A stretch of 64,000 nucleotides of DNA from Crocodylus rhombifer (GCA_038503035.1 JAVSML010024327.1:62001-126000), one strand, 5' to 3'. Positions 45,397 to 56,959 are shown, numbered from the stretch's first letter. A program made the numbers and translations. The notes: generated from the letters alone by a model not told the origin.

Positions 45397-45633
45397 CAGA
45401 GGTACTCAAACTGTGGTCCGTGGATCACCACTGGTCTGAGAGCTCCAGTCAGGTGGTCCACAGAAAGGTTGTGGAACAATCAAGAATATCTGTACTTGTA
45501 AGGTAAAACTACTGATATTAAAATATGAGTTGTGTGCTTTGATTTGTAGAACAAAAAAAAAGGTTTATTAAGTGATCCGCCAAGACCCTTAGCATTTTCA
45601 AGTAATCCGCGAAAAAAAATTTGATAACCACTC
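45397..45633. mobile_element. hAT (Charlie-like) MITE with 8-bp target duplication
   Basis: The element begins CAGAGGTACTCAAACTGTGGTCC and ends with an ATTTGATAACCACTC block. The ends form the imperfect terminal inverted repeats typical of Charlie-type hAT elements (CAG-GGTTCTCAAACT class). Internal GTGATCCGC and GTAATCCGC words repeat. The 8-bp sequence ATCTAGAC occurs on both sides (45389-45396 and 45634-45641), a perfect target-site duplication of hAT length. No coding capacity, so it depended on a transposase in trans. Confidence 0.88.
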
Positions 45634-45641
45634 ATCTAGAC

Positions 45642-47100
45642 TATGTACCCCTTGTGTTGGAGGCTGTCCCTCATGGCCGCTCTTGAGCGTACTAGAGACA
45701 GACACGTCCCACACAGTGCTTCACCACCGCATTTCCATGGCTGCCAAGGGCAAGTAGGGACAGCGGGCTGGTTTCCACCCACAAATACCCATTCTCTTTC
45801 CTGATAAAGTGTACATATTTCTTCTGGAATTAGCTCTACAAAACAACAGTGGAAACCACCGTGACTCTTTTACTGCCACATTTCAGACCACACCTACATT
45901 TTTAATATGAAATAGGCTAAAAGCAATATTAACATCAATACCTGGGAGACTCAACAATACCTTGTAGTACCCCAATTGTCCCCAGTGGTGCCAGGAGGTA
46001 CAAGAGGACTTCAACCATTTCAAGAAAACTTGTCTCATTATGGAGGTGAATAGGCAAGCGAGCCTAAGAGAAAGAGCTGTGACCTGACATCATCATGATC
46101 CACTCCTTCCTTCTGGAGCTGTATGCCATGTCTGCAGCTGAATACGCAGATCTCGGATTGGCCTCTTCAGTCATCTCCAGACTCACCAACAACTTCCTGA
46201 TTTACTGGAAGACTGTCATCCTCATGTCGAGGGATTGCTGACATAAAGTAAGAGTAAGACCCAAACAAATCTTTGAGTCCCCTTAAAACTAGGTAAGTAT
46301 CACTGTCACATGTCTGGGGAAAATCCTGACCCCTGCTTCAATCATTTCTCTTTCTGCTACTTACCTTTGTCCAGGTAACTTGTACTGTAGCTTGCAACAA
46401 TGTTAGCCGCAGTGCTGGCCAACAAACTTGACCTGTCCCAGTGCTGATGTCTGTTCAACTCTGCAATTTTGTTTCAATCCATTATAAAGTCAGGGGCTAC
46501 CACTAAAATTTGTTTTACAACTGTTCCATTAAATTTCCAAGACATTTAAATGCAAGTATTTACCTTAGACCAGTCTTTAAGAAACATTGATTTGCTGAGC
46601 TGAATATCAATGTTTATTGTCCCTCAAGGTAATTTACTGAGCCTATTTTTGCCATCAATATTTACGACATTTGGACAATAAATCACAACAAATTATTTGA
46701 TTCAGTACATCGAGTGACACAGTAAATTTTTCTACTTCCATCAAGGTCAGAATATGGTCTTTGTTAATTGGCTGAACCAAAACCTCAAATCTGAACTGTG
46801 GGGAAGTCTGAATCCAGATTTTCCCACTAGAGCAAAATCTATATAAAATCCAGATCTGATGCATCTTAAGACTATAACAGAACATTAACACATTTCAACA
46901 CCATTGCCTGGGGGAAAAAAGAAACTGCATAAAGTTTAGAGGGCTTCCCCCCCCCCCCCCCCACTTAATTCAAATGAATTCCGGAACATGTGATGTCTAG
47001 CCAGACCTCAAAGGTCTTCTCCATTCTATCACACTGTTCCCTGTCCTCCTGAGCACAGCTCAAACCAAGCTTGCTCTCTTCCCTACTCAGTTCTTTCCAG
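45642..47100. other. No gene; C16 homopolymer at 46947-46962
   Basis: Ordinary intergenic DNA. The long C-run is simple sequence. Small frames show no domains. Confidence 0.5.
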
Positions 47101-47109
47101 GTCTGCTAG

Positions 47110-47505
47110 CATGGGCAACTGGTGCCACCTTAGTTGGGGGGGCATATGCCCCTCCAGGGACCAATCAGCAAATGGTGGACAATCTTGCCAACCTGGGGTG
47201 GGCCATCCCCTGCAGCCAATTACACCAATTGGGGTGGCGTGGTCCCCTGCAGCAAAACTCACCAGACAGGAAGCAGGCACACTGCTCCTGGAAGTTGTCG
47301 CATTGCTCCTGAAAGCGGTCACGGCACTACATCCAGTGTTCCCACTCCCCGGCCAGTCCTCTCAGGGAGGGTACCGGTGCTCCCGCCTGCCCTCCCTGCC
47401 CATCATCTAAGCGGGGAGCATGGCTGGTCAGGGGATGCACCAGCACTCTCAGGGGATGCACGTGCACTCCTGTGCACCCACTACGCATCGCCACTGTCCT
47501 CTAGC
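47110..47505. repeat. Dispersed GC-rich repeat R1, copy 2
   Basis: Homologous over its length to 21672-22015, in the same orientation, with indels. The shared start is GGCAACTGGTGCCACCTTAGT and the shared end holds ATGCACGTGCACTCC and a CCACTG word. The block CAGGGGATGCACCAGCACTCT / CAGGGGATGCACGTGCACTCC repeats in tandem here at 47430-47480. Class unknown. Confidence 0.6.
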
Positions 47506-48066
47506 ATTCCTCTTCCTGAGTACAATCAGATTTGTGGCTGAATCACACCTCCAACAGAACTCACCACTTCCCCTTCCCTCTCCACCGGCTTTCCTTTTCC
47601 TCTTGACCCCATACAGAGAAAGGGTGGCCTTGCAGTTGAGTGAAACTTCTTATATCAAGTAGTTTGAAAGAACGGGAAAACAATTTCTCATTCTGCAGTG
47701 CTCCTGAAACACCAGCAACTGTCTTTTAATAGATGTTAAGCACTGAAGAGAAAGTTCCTAAATTGCCATATGTGCATTTTTGCAATTCAAAGTTCAGGAA
47801 GTTAAAAATATAAAAGATTAAATTATGTGTGATGTTTGAGCTCTTCACAAACACCAAATCTACTAGGAATTGCAGAAAAGATGACAGAACTACGAAAACA
47901 CAAAACAAAGTTTCACTGTTTAGCCAATGGTTAACAGGGACTGTGGTTTCTTATCCCATTCCCTGGGCTAGTTGTTAACTCAAGTGTTCTGCAAGGTGTT
48001 CACCACAGCTGATCCAATCAACCCATTTTTTACTTCTGTTAGCAGTGTCCCCCTCCTCAGTGTTCC
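47506..48066. other. No recognised feature
   Basis: Unremarkable DNA with some C-rich words up to 47600. Nothing supported. Confidence 0.4.
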
Positions 48067-48067
48067 T

Positions 48068-48589
48068 TGCTCTGTCAGATGCAAAAAGAAAGATTAAAAG
48101 CTTTTATATATGAGGGTGTTTCAGAAAGTAATGGCAAGTTCTAAATAAAACCTTCTTTTTTATGCAATGATCATTTGCTGAACTACATCACTTCTCTACA
48201 TAGTTGTAGGTGTTGCAGTGATTATTTGCTGGTCTAGATCACTTCTCTACAAATGATTTCATTTACTACTTCCTTATGGAAGTACTAAAAAATGGCACAG
48301 TAAAAGCCCATTCTGTACCGTGCCAGTAGCACATGGTTATTTTTGGCCATTACCTCACCATAGCAATGCGCTATAGTGAGGTAGCACGTTGCTACAGCAA
48401 CATAGCAGTGTTGTCTTGGTTTTTGCCAATGGATGCTACAGTGCCAAAGCATGTAACTATGGCACTATAGTGTCTTATGTAGACGCACCCACTGTGCACA
48501 AAATTGATTTATTCCAACATTGCTATTATTTTCTGAAACACTCTCATATATAGAACCTTTTAATCTTTCTTCTTGCATCTGACAGAGCA
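48068..48589. mobile_element. Foldback/MITE element with ~60-bp inverted repeats
   Basis: The arm 48068-48127 (starting TGCTCTGTCAGATGC and ending GAGGGTGTTTCAGAAA) pairs with 48530-48589 with few mismatches. Inside the arms, the words TATATATGAGGGTGTTTCAG and CTGAAACACTCTCATATATA look like mariner-type termini next to TA dinucleotides. The 400-bp interior has a direct repeat of ATCACTTCTCTACA (about 48187 and 48238) and a 13-bp hairpin at 48352-48364 with 48370-48382. No transposase frame is present. Confidence 0.7.
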
Positions 48590-49200
48590 GGTTTTTACCT
48601 GTGGAAGCTCATGCCTCTCTGAACCAGTGAGTCTTTGAGGTACAATGCTGCCTTACCTTCTGCCGAACAGGATAAAGTCCAAACTACCAGAACTACTCAG
48701 TGGGTAAGGTATTATTCAACATGAGTATGGACATTACTCAAGGAAGCTGCATATATTTGTAAGATGGGGCTGTTGTCTTAAGGCACTACTGCAGTGACTG
48801 GTTTATGCATTTATATCAAATAGTTATGATTGCTTAACTGTGTTATTGTTGATTTAATAAATTGGTGGTTCACCCCCTATCACCATCCCCATGTCCTCTG
48901 GCTTACCTGCATTGCTGTTTCCAGGGAGCAGGCAGGAAAAGGGAACCCACCTGCCCAGCCGCCACCACTGCTGCTGACAAGCCACTGCTGCTTTCCAGGT
49001 TGAGCCTAGTCCAGAAGGTGGTGGTGGCACAGGCAATGGGCAGGTTCCTCTTCCCTGCTTGCTTTACCAGGACAGTGTTGGGAGCTGTAGGTGAGCCAGA
49101 AGATGCCAAGAGTAAGCAGGAATCTGGGGTGCAGGAGGCTGGGCCTAATCCAGGAGTGCAGGCACGGGCTCACCAGAAGTGCATGCCTGACTTACAGCAA
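48590..49200. other. No supported gene
   Basis: A 256-codon frame spans 48862-49632, but its composition is biased, it has no recognisable domain, and its second half lies in a CR1-like 3' region. I do not call it a gene. Confidence 0.5.
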
Positions 49201-49249
49201 ATGGGACTATTCATGCATTTAAAGTCAAGCATATGCCAAAGTACTTTGC

Positions 49250-49920
49250 AAAATCAGATTCGCTGTGTTCAGCATCTTGCAGGATGCAGGCATTCATCAG
49301 GCACCAACTATGCCTATGTTCTTCTTTGGGTATTTCCTGTGCTTCTGGGTTTTGCTGGCTGCCAAATGGGGCCAGGAAAGAATTTTCCCTGCTACAAGTG
49401 TCAAGGTCTTTTCTTTTTTTTAAGCCATCCTCAGAGGCTTTGGGTATTGGCTGCAGCCAAGACTGGTGATTTTCACTGGGGTGTGCCAATGCTCCTGCAA
49501 GGACTTAAACCCAGAGGTTCCTGGTTAGAGGGTCTTGCGCCTCTTATCAGGCTCAGACCAACTTTCATATTTTGGGGTCAGAAAGGAATTTTACCCTATG
49601 GTCAAATTGGTATGGACTGTGGGGCTCTGTAGTGGGGGATGTGGGCCCTCTCCCTGGGATCTCCCTGGGATCTCTCAAGCATATTTTAACAACTTTTGCA
49701 TCAACTAGACATTGGCTGCCATAGTCTCCCTGCTTTAACTGTGTGAGGTAAGAGTGTAATTTCTTGAGTTGTGTCAGGGTTGTCTGTGTAGTCCTGCTAA
49801 TAGGTTAGACAATGGATTTTATAGGATGGTTTTGGTAGGGACAACCCTGCCTTTGGCAGGGGGTTGGATAAGATGACCTCTCAAGGTCTCTTCCAGCCCT
49901 GCTCTCTATGATTCTATGAC
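49250..49920 (+). mobile_element. Old CR1-type 3' region
   Basis: The block GGGGTCAGAAAGGAATTTTACCC with TGGTCAAATTGGTATGGACT near 49573-49618 is characteristic of the 3' UTR of an old CR1 group. It ends at 49850-49918 in GGCAGGGGGTTGGATAAGATGACCTC, CTTCCAGCCCTG and CTATGATTCTATGA, a canonical CR1 tail. No ORF2 part was recognised. The left limit is uncertain. Confidence 0.65.
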
Positions 49921-49956
49921 AATAAAGAATACAGTACAGATGGGAGGGATCACTTG

Positions 49957-50349
49957 GGCTCCGGAAGCAGCAAGAGATGCGTGGGTGAAAGCCTGTTGTG
50001 CCCCCACTCCCTCAAACCCCCCAGCAGCTGCGGAGCCCCCCACCAACCCCCAGCACAGCCGGTGGTAAGCTGGGCCCATGGTGGGAGGGGGTTAACCCCT
50101 AGAGAGTGGGAGGAAGCAGCTGAGTGAAAGCTGGGCCAGGTCTCAACCTGCCCAGGCCCCTACTTCACCCAGCTCCCCAGGGAGCCACGTGACCATAGCT
50201 GTGCGAACTGGCTGCGCAAACAGGTGTGCTTGTCTGCTGACACATGAGTTAGTGCAGAGTTCAGGCAGGAGGGTCAGTGGGAGAGCTGAGGCCCTGCTTG
50301 TAAGTCCCCCAGGGTAGAGAGTCCCAGCCATAGCCAGACCACCAGCAGC
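49957..50349 (+). promoter_or_regulatory. CR1-A 5' UTR (presumed internal promoter region)
   Basis: GC-rich, AT-box-free leader between the element's 5' end and ORF1. CR1-type LINEs are transcribed from an internal 5' promoter; that this segment acts so is inference from position and from its sharing with 30289-30465. No specific factor site can be named. Confidence 0.45.
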
Positions 50350-51440
50350 ATGACACAGATGGGCATGCGCTGCATCCCGAGGGTCCCCTCGGGGTCTGCA
50401 CCCCTCCACCCGAAACCTCAGAGACAGCCACTCAGACAGAGCCTATGCTTCTGGGCTCCACACAGACTGAGCCTCTGGCTCTCAACTACGTGGGCTGTCT
50501 GTCCCTTTTTCAGGCTCTGGGGCCCAGGAGCATGACCACCTCCCCTTGGGGGGTCTGCTCCCTTTTGGGGTCTCTGGCGTGCCAGCCAGAGGAGCTCCAG
50601 GCCGCAGTCCAGAAACTGCGTGCCATCAGGGACTGTGAGCAGGAGATAGACTCCTACTGCCAGGCCCTTCTCCCCTGAGAGCTGGAGGGTAGACCACGGT
50701 CTCCCTCCAGGACAACGGAGAACTCCAGGACCTCCCATTCTGTCCAGTCAGGGGCATGGACCAAGGTGGTCAAGGGCCCTAAGGCCCGCCACACCAAGGC
50801 CCCTGTCCCACCGGAGCTTAGCAACAGGTATGCATCTCTTGCTGCTCCAGCAGAGCCTGCAGAGTTGCCGGCTCCCACAGGCAACACAGACTCAACTGCA
50901 GCTACCGCCCCCACTCTCCCCAAGGCAAAAAGTAAAGTGCTTGTAGTGGGAGACTCCATCCTGAAAGGGAATGGTGGGCAATCTGCCACCCTGAACCCTT
51001 TTCCTGGGAAGTCTTCTGCTTCCCAGGGGCCCACATCCAAGACATTGAGGATCCCTAAACTCCTCCAGCCCACAGACCCCTATCCTATGCTTCTTATTCA
51101 TGTGGACACCAATGACACAGCTCGGATCGCTCCCAGCCAGGTCATCAGGTGCTACAGGGATTTGGGAGTGGGGCTAAATGGTCTTGGGGCACAGGTAGTT
51201 TTCTCTTCAATCCTCCCAGTCTCAGGTGATGGGCTGAGGAGGGAGAGGAGGATCCAGGTAGTTAACCGAAGACTGCGGCTCTGGTGTCATCAGGAAGGCT
51301 TTGGCTTCCATGACCACAGCCCGCTCATTGGCGAGACAGGCAGTGAGCTTCTGGGAAGAGATGGCCTCCACCTCTCTCCCCTAGGGAGGAGTCTCTTCTC
51401 AGCCAGACTGGCTGACCTGCTCCACCGGGCTTTAAACTAA
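50350..51440 (+). pseudogene. CR1-A ORF1 with SGNH/esterase-like domain, nearly intact
   Basis: The start is placed at the ATG at 50350, shared with 16533 in the sister copy. One frame shift lies between about 50400 and 50440. From 50445 the frame is open to 51440 except for a single TGA at 50676-50678. A charged helix-prone stretch (ELQAAVQKLRAIRDCEQEID) precedes a Ser/Pro linker. The C-terminal domain shows LVVGDSILKG (GDS at 50949-50957), HVDTNDTA (51102-51119) and LGRDGLHLSPLGRSLF, with the Asp and His at 51360-51371. These are the GDS, xxND and DxxH blocks of SGNH hydrolases. Such a domain is known for CR1-clade ORF1. Catalysis is not shown. Confidence 0.8.
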
Positions 51441-51589
51441 GCCCACTGGAGGATGGGGGGACTACTGCCACTGCTGGCCCACTGAGCAACCCTTGCAAAG
51501 CCAGCAGGCCAAAGCACTTAAGGGAGCCCACCCCTGCCCCAGCCCTGGTACAATCTGTGGGTAAGGCAAGAGCCCCCAAGGGGAACACT

Positions 51590-53918
51590 TGCCTGCCTGT
51601 ACACAAATGTCAGGAGCTTGGGGAATAAGCAGGAGGAACTCATCCTCCTGGTTAATGCAAATAATTATGACATCTTAGGGATAACGGAGACCTGGTGGGA
51701 CTCCACCCATGACTGGACCACGGGTACAGATGGCTATACCCTGTACAGGAGGGATCAAGTAGATAAAAGGGGCGGGGGTGTAGCTCTCTATATTAAGAAA
51801 AGCTGTGTATCCCTGCAAGCTGATGTTGGTGACCAGGGTGGATGACTAGAGACCCTCAGGGTTAAAGCCACGAGCTGATAACATTCACCATCCACCATAA
51901 AGCTGGCAAATCAGTCAGCAACATGGAAGTCCTTGACTTCAGGAAAGCAAACTTTGACAAGCTCAGGAGGCTTGTCAGTCAGGCCCAAAGGGACCATGAC
52001 CCCAGGGAGAGGGGAGTCCAGGAAGAGTGGTTGCTCCTCAAGGGAGCAATCCTCAATGCACAAGCTTAGTCTATTCCATCTCGAAGGAAAGTCAGCAAGA
52101 GGGCATAGCAGCTCCCCTTGCTCTCCAGGGACTTAGCAGACCTCCTGAGGCTAAAAAGAAAGGTCTACAAAGGATGGAGAATGGGATTCACCTCCAAGGA
52201 GGATTATTCTGCACTGGTCCAGTCCTGCAGGGAACAAACCAGGAAAGCCAAAGCTTCAACTGAACTCCAACTGGCTTTGAGCATCAAGGACAATAAAAAG
52301 TCCTTTTTCAGATATGTGGGGAGCAGGAGGAAAAGCAAGGGAAACATTGGACCCCTGCTAAACTAGATGGGGCAACTGATGCCCAGGAAAAAGCCAACTT
52401 ACTAAATAGGTACTTTGGGTCAGTCTTTCATCAGTCTCATGGGATGCCCCTGCCCACCACAGGGCAGGGAGGTCTGGGTGAGGGAGATCCCCTGCCCTCC
52501 ATTAGTGCTGACCTTGTGAAGGAACACCTTAAGAAGCTGCATACCTTCAGGACAGCTGGCCCTGACAATCTACACCCCAGGGTACTCAAGGAGCTGGCAA
52601 GCATCATAGCCCAGCCTCTGACACAGACCTTTGAAAACTCCTGGTGCTCTGGTTTAGTGTCCGAAGACTGGAAGAAGGCCAATGTGTTTCCTATCTTCAA
52701 GAAAGGGAGGAAAGTGCATCCGGCTAACTATAGGCCCATCAGCCTGAGTTCTATCCCAGGGAAGGCCTTAGAAAAGTTAATTAAAGAGGCCATCCTTCAT
52801 GGACTGGCAGACGCCAACATCATTAGGGATAGACATCACGGATTTGTTGCGGGTAGGTCTTACTTAACCAATCTCATTTCCTTCTACCACCAGATGACCT
52901 ATCGCCTGAACAAGGGCAAAGAGACTGATGGCCTATATCTTGACTTCAAAAAAGCCTTTGATCTGGTATCCCATGATCACCTCTTGGCGAAACTGGCCAA
53001 TTGTGGCCTTAGGTCCACCACAATCTGCTGGCTGGGAAATTGGCTCCGTGGTCGGACCCAGAGGGTGGTAATTGATGGAAGTCAATTGTCATGGTGTCCT
53101 GTCACCAGCCAGGTCCCCCAAGGCTCTGTCCTTGTACCCATATGGTTCAACATCTTCATTAATGATGTGGACATTGGAGTCAGAGGTGGACTGGCCAAGT
53201 TTGCCGATGACACCAAACTCTGGGACAAAGCATCCACGCCAGAAGATAGGCAGGTGATCCAGGCTGACCTGGACAGGCTCAGCAAATGGGCAGACAAGAA
53301 CCTGATGGTGTTAGCACTACGGAAGAAAGAGACTTGGGGGTCATCACTGACCACAAGATGAACATGAGCCTGCAATGTGATGGTGCAGCTAGTAGAGTGA
53401 CCAAAATGCTGGCTTGCATCCATAGATGCTTTTCAAGCAAATCCCTGGACGTCATTCTCCCCTTGTACTCGGCCTTGGTGAGGCCGCAGCTGGAGTACTG
53501 CGTCCAGTTTTGGCTCCACAATTCAAGAAGGATGTGGAGAAGCTTGAGAGAGTCCAGAGGAGAGCCACGCCCATGATGAGAGGTCAGGAAAGCAGACCTT
53601 ACAACGACAGGCTGAGAGCCATGGGGCTCTTTAGCCTAGAAAAGCGCAGGCTCAGGGGTGATGTGATGGCCACCTATAAGTTTATCAGGGGTGACTACCA
53701 GTATCTGGGGGAACGTTTGTTCACCAGAGCTCCCCAAGGGATGATGAGGATGAATGGTTATAAACTACTGCAAGACTGTTTCAGGCTGGACATGGGGAAG
53801 AATTTCTTTACTGTCTGAGCCCCCATGGCCTGGAACAGCCTGCCATCGGAGGTTGTTCAAGCACCTACATTGAACACCTTCAAGAGTAAGTTGGATGCTT
53901 ATGTTTCTGGGATCCTAT
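51590..53918 (+). pseudogene. CR1-A ORF2 with endonuclease deletion
   Basis: N-terminal endonuclease: CLYTNVRSLGNKQEELILL, ILGITETWWDSTHDW and YRRDQVDKRGGGVALY (51595-51800). At about 51868 it jumps to HELITFTIHHKAGKSV, so the YRPP, GDLN and most of the GDSDH blocks are gone. The reverse transcriptase frame 52444-53361 carries DWKKANVFPIFKK, NYRPISLSSIPGK, YLDFKKAFDLVSHDH and VPQGSVLVPIWFN. FADDTKLWD (about 53200) is intact. After a deletion, the C-terminal part continues in 53286-53576 and 53426-53818. Without most of the endonuclease and with frame breaks it is inactive. Confidence 0.88.
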
Positions 53919-54025
53919 GACCTTAGCTGGATCTTTCTGGGATCCTATGACCCTTCGGGTGGGGGGCTGGGCTCAATGATCTTCTTAGGTCCCTTTCAAC
54001 CCTAATGACTATGAAATCTATGAAA

Positions 54026-54495
54026 TTACTTTTTCCTTAAAATGTATTGGGCCCACTTATCAAGTCCTAACACACAATAAGATTCTGCCAGCTTAACTGA
54101 CACTGAATAGCAACTTACACTGCGGGCATCCTCATGGGGACAGTTTCTGAGAACCTTCCTTATATTGAGTAGGGAAGTGATAGGACCCGTTACATGGGAA
54201 GTGCTACTTTGTATGATTCAGGGCAGTAATGTAATACTGGGGCAACTGCCCTGGGCACCCACTCACTGGTGGAGGAGAAAAAGAATAGCTGCCACTTCAG
54301 CTACATAATTGTGCCAGCAGCGCAGCAGCAGCCGAAGTCACCGCTGCTCCCATGGGTCACAGTTGCCCTGCACACGTGTCTCTGTTGTTATGCCTCTGAT
54401 TCAGGGCACTAGAGTAAAACTCATGATTTTTATTCAGACAAAGCTTTATTGAAATTAGAGGGAATTTATCCTACATAAAATCTCTCTCTCTCTCA
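54026..54495. other. No recognised feature
   Basis: Intergenic DNA. A (TC)n run lies at about 54481-54496. Confidence 0.4.
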
Positions 54496-54499
54496 CATA

Positions 54500-54840
54500 G
54501 CATCAGATATAAACTTCCAAATCTATGAGCCACAGTCTGGTATTATCGCTCAATGTGCAGATGCCATCTGCCCCATCTGGGCATTTGTAAAAACTGCAGC
54601 TTTTGATTAAATGCTGTGCTGTTTGTTGGACACCGCATTCACACAGGGGGCTGTCCCAGGAGTTCAACTTGTGAAGTGTTGTTTTGAAACATCTGTATCC
54701 AGATCTCATCTGTTCACCTTGACCTATTGCTTCTCTGTCAAAGTTGTGCCCAATGAAGGACTTGTTTTGCATTACTATAAAGTGCTGTAGGAATAGGTGT
54801 GAACTTTCCCAGTGGCCGGCCCACTCATTGCTGCCCATAG
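54500..54840 (-). pseudogene. C-terminal fragment of a non-CR1 LINE ORF2
   Basis: A minus-strand frame of 111 codons (54503-54838) contains SGYRCFKTTLHKLNSWDSPLCECGVQQTAQHLIKSC and ends about 30 codons later. The C-x-C-G-x(2)-Q-T-x(2)-H-L-x(4)-C pattern after a short helix-like block is a known C-terminal signature of jockey/RTE-type non-LTR reverse transcriptases. No polymerase motif was recognised upstream (54840-55000). The precise clade cannot be given. Confidence 0.6.
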
Positions 54841-56730
54841 ATCTGGTTCAGCACCCCCAGTCTCTTCCAGGGACTTGTGGATTAGTAAGGGGCCACTCTG
54901 CAATGGCTATTCTCTACCATGGTGTAATTTCAAAATAATTGCACTTTGGTCAGTGGAGTTACTATAGCACAGCTCCAATGCAAATGAAGACACAAAGTGG
55001 CCCTAGCTCAGTATTTTAGGATCCGGCCCATCATTTATTTACATAAAAGAGACTCATTTACACTGTAGATACTTGCTCAAAAGATTGAACCCCAGGAGGA
55101 AAAAGAAAATCACTCATAATCACAATGAAGGTGAGAGCAAAGCCATTAAATGCTGTTATTGTAGGTATCTGACAGAGGAAGTGCATTATAATTCCTCATC
55201 AAAACTCACTCACAGAGACCACAACCAGCAGTTTTGCCTAACACATCCATTCCAAAGGAGATGGCATTAAGGAAAAAATGTCAGATCAGAATATAATTAC
55301 ACTCGGTCATCATCTGCACACACTCCCCACCCCGAGCGAGAAAGGCTGCGTTCTGCTTACTGAGCACATCTGATTTAGGGGGACATAAACACACACAATG
55401 CTGCTGGGTTCTGAATCCTAATGGCTGCCTTCGTGCCCTAAGGCTAACACTAATCCAGTAGGGAACTAGCCAACACAAGTACTTACAAATATGCCTAATC
55501 CTTTTACACACAAGGCATTTGTCAGGCCACAGACATTGGCTTTCAATTCCACCAGGAAATGCGTTAGCAATTCAAGTGCATAAACAATGTACTGCAGAGC
55601 CATTATCTGGCTATATAGGTTGCTGAGCAGTTAGAGACTTAAAGTGTCAAATGTAATTGTGTGGATCTGTGATGTGCGTAGATTTTTCGACACCATCTCA
55701 GTTGTTACATTGATTAAACCATTTCAGCTATTTGGGTCACCAGCCCACAGAGCCAAGCCACTGATTTCAGGCTACAAAGGTAGGGTAAAAAACAAGGATT
55801 TCCCCCTACCCCCAAAATGACTTAATACTTTTTGCATATGCAGGATGCAGAGATCTTTGCTTTCAACAAATCCTGAGAGAAGGAGCTAGTTAAGTGGCTG
55901 AAACTCATTATCCATTTCAAATACATGGAATTGCAAAGTTTCCGGTACCCTGGAGGCAAGCTGCTCTCTCTCTGTTAGCTGGAAGAAATGAAGAATAAGC
56001 TAAATTAGTACATCATTTTATACCCAGTACTTCTGGTATCGTTATGCTGATCAATGGAAACAGAACACTGCCTTAATCTCACATTTGATTGTATTTCCAG
56101 TGTTTGGACAGAAGTGTAACAGAGTAGCAGAGGCTCGTGTTAAAAAGCTGAATCAAGTTCACTGGAAAAAATTAATTTAACTAATGGTTTGATGTTTGAT
56201 GGGAAAACGCAGATAATGTGATCCTAAATCAAGTAATGCCATTGGGTATAACAATGTAGAACAATCCTGGGGAAAAAAATCCAAGCTCTTTTCATTTCTT
56301 TTATTTTTTTTGTCTTTCATATCTATATACAACCAAACATCCAAAAGCTAGAGGGAATGATTACAAAACACAAGCATGGTGCTCCAATCTACTCCTTTTG
56401 AAGTTCATGCCAAAGCTCCCATTAACTGATAAAACTGTAGGCAATCAGATAGGAGGGTGCTCATCCTTTGCTTACTGGGAGCTTGAATGTCACAACTTAA
56501 GTTGTGTAAGATGTCAAGACAACATGGCAAGGGGTACCAGATAGGTGTATAGGACAATAATTAACAATAAATGGGGCAAATTCAACATGAGTAGAGCTTC
56601 AATTTAAATCAGCACAGAAATTAGGGCTTATGTGCTAGTCGGGTTTCAAGAGAAAAATCCAGCCCTCACCCTCATGGGTGGTCTGAGCAGAGGGGCATAT
56701 GCACTGAATTGCTTTATACAGCCCACATCA
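54841..56730. other. No recognised feature
   Basis: Ordinary AT-rich DNA with no coding homology, repeat structure or RNA gene that I can support. Confidence 0.5.
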
Positions 56731-56734
56731 CCAC

Positions 56735-56815
56735 CATAGCTAAGTGCCTGTGAGGTAGGGCAGTGTTATCCCCATTTTACAGATGGGGAACTGACCCACA
56801 GAACCTAAGAGCTAA
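56735..56815 (+). repeat. MIR-like SINE core
   Basis: CTGTGAGGTAGGGCAGTGTTATCCCCATTTTACAGATGGGGAACTGA is a well conserved MIR core, followed by a degenerate CCCACAGAACC block. Confidence 0.75.
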
Positions 56816-56959
56816 AAATACAAAGGGGACACAGGCATCACAATGCTGACCGTTGAAGCATTTGACTTCTAATTCCCTAGTCACGATGTTGTTATGGGTG
56901 GAAGGTGTGAGAATGTAAATGTTGGATTTGATTAACTCAAGAAACAGTGAGAAACCCAA

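Larger units (their letters stand above)
49957..54025 (+). mobile_element. CR1-A copy, longest in the window, 5' to 3' end
   Basis: Starts at GGCTCCGGAAGCAGC, the same 5' end as the copy at 30289. The 5' UTR spans about 390 bp, followed by ORF1 (50350-51440), a 150-bp spacer, ORF2 (about 51590-53918) and a 3' UTR to 54025 ending in CTATGAAATCTATGAAA. Deletions in ORF2 remove about 330 bp of endonuclease (at about 51868) and about 85 bp after FADD (at about 53311). A 17-bp duplication TCTGGGATCCTATGACC lies in the tail (53907-53955). Confidence 0.92.

Noticed and set aside
48862..49632. 256-codon plus-strand frame
   Set aside because: No recognisable domain, biased composition, and its second half lies in an old CR1 3' region.
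54481..54497. (TC)n run as a regulatory polypyrimidine tract
   Set aside because: Simple sequence in an intergenic setting with no exon nearby.
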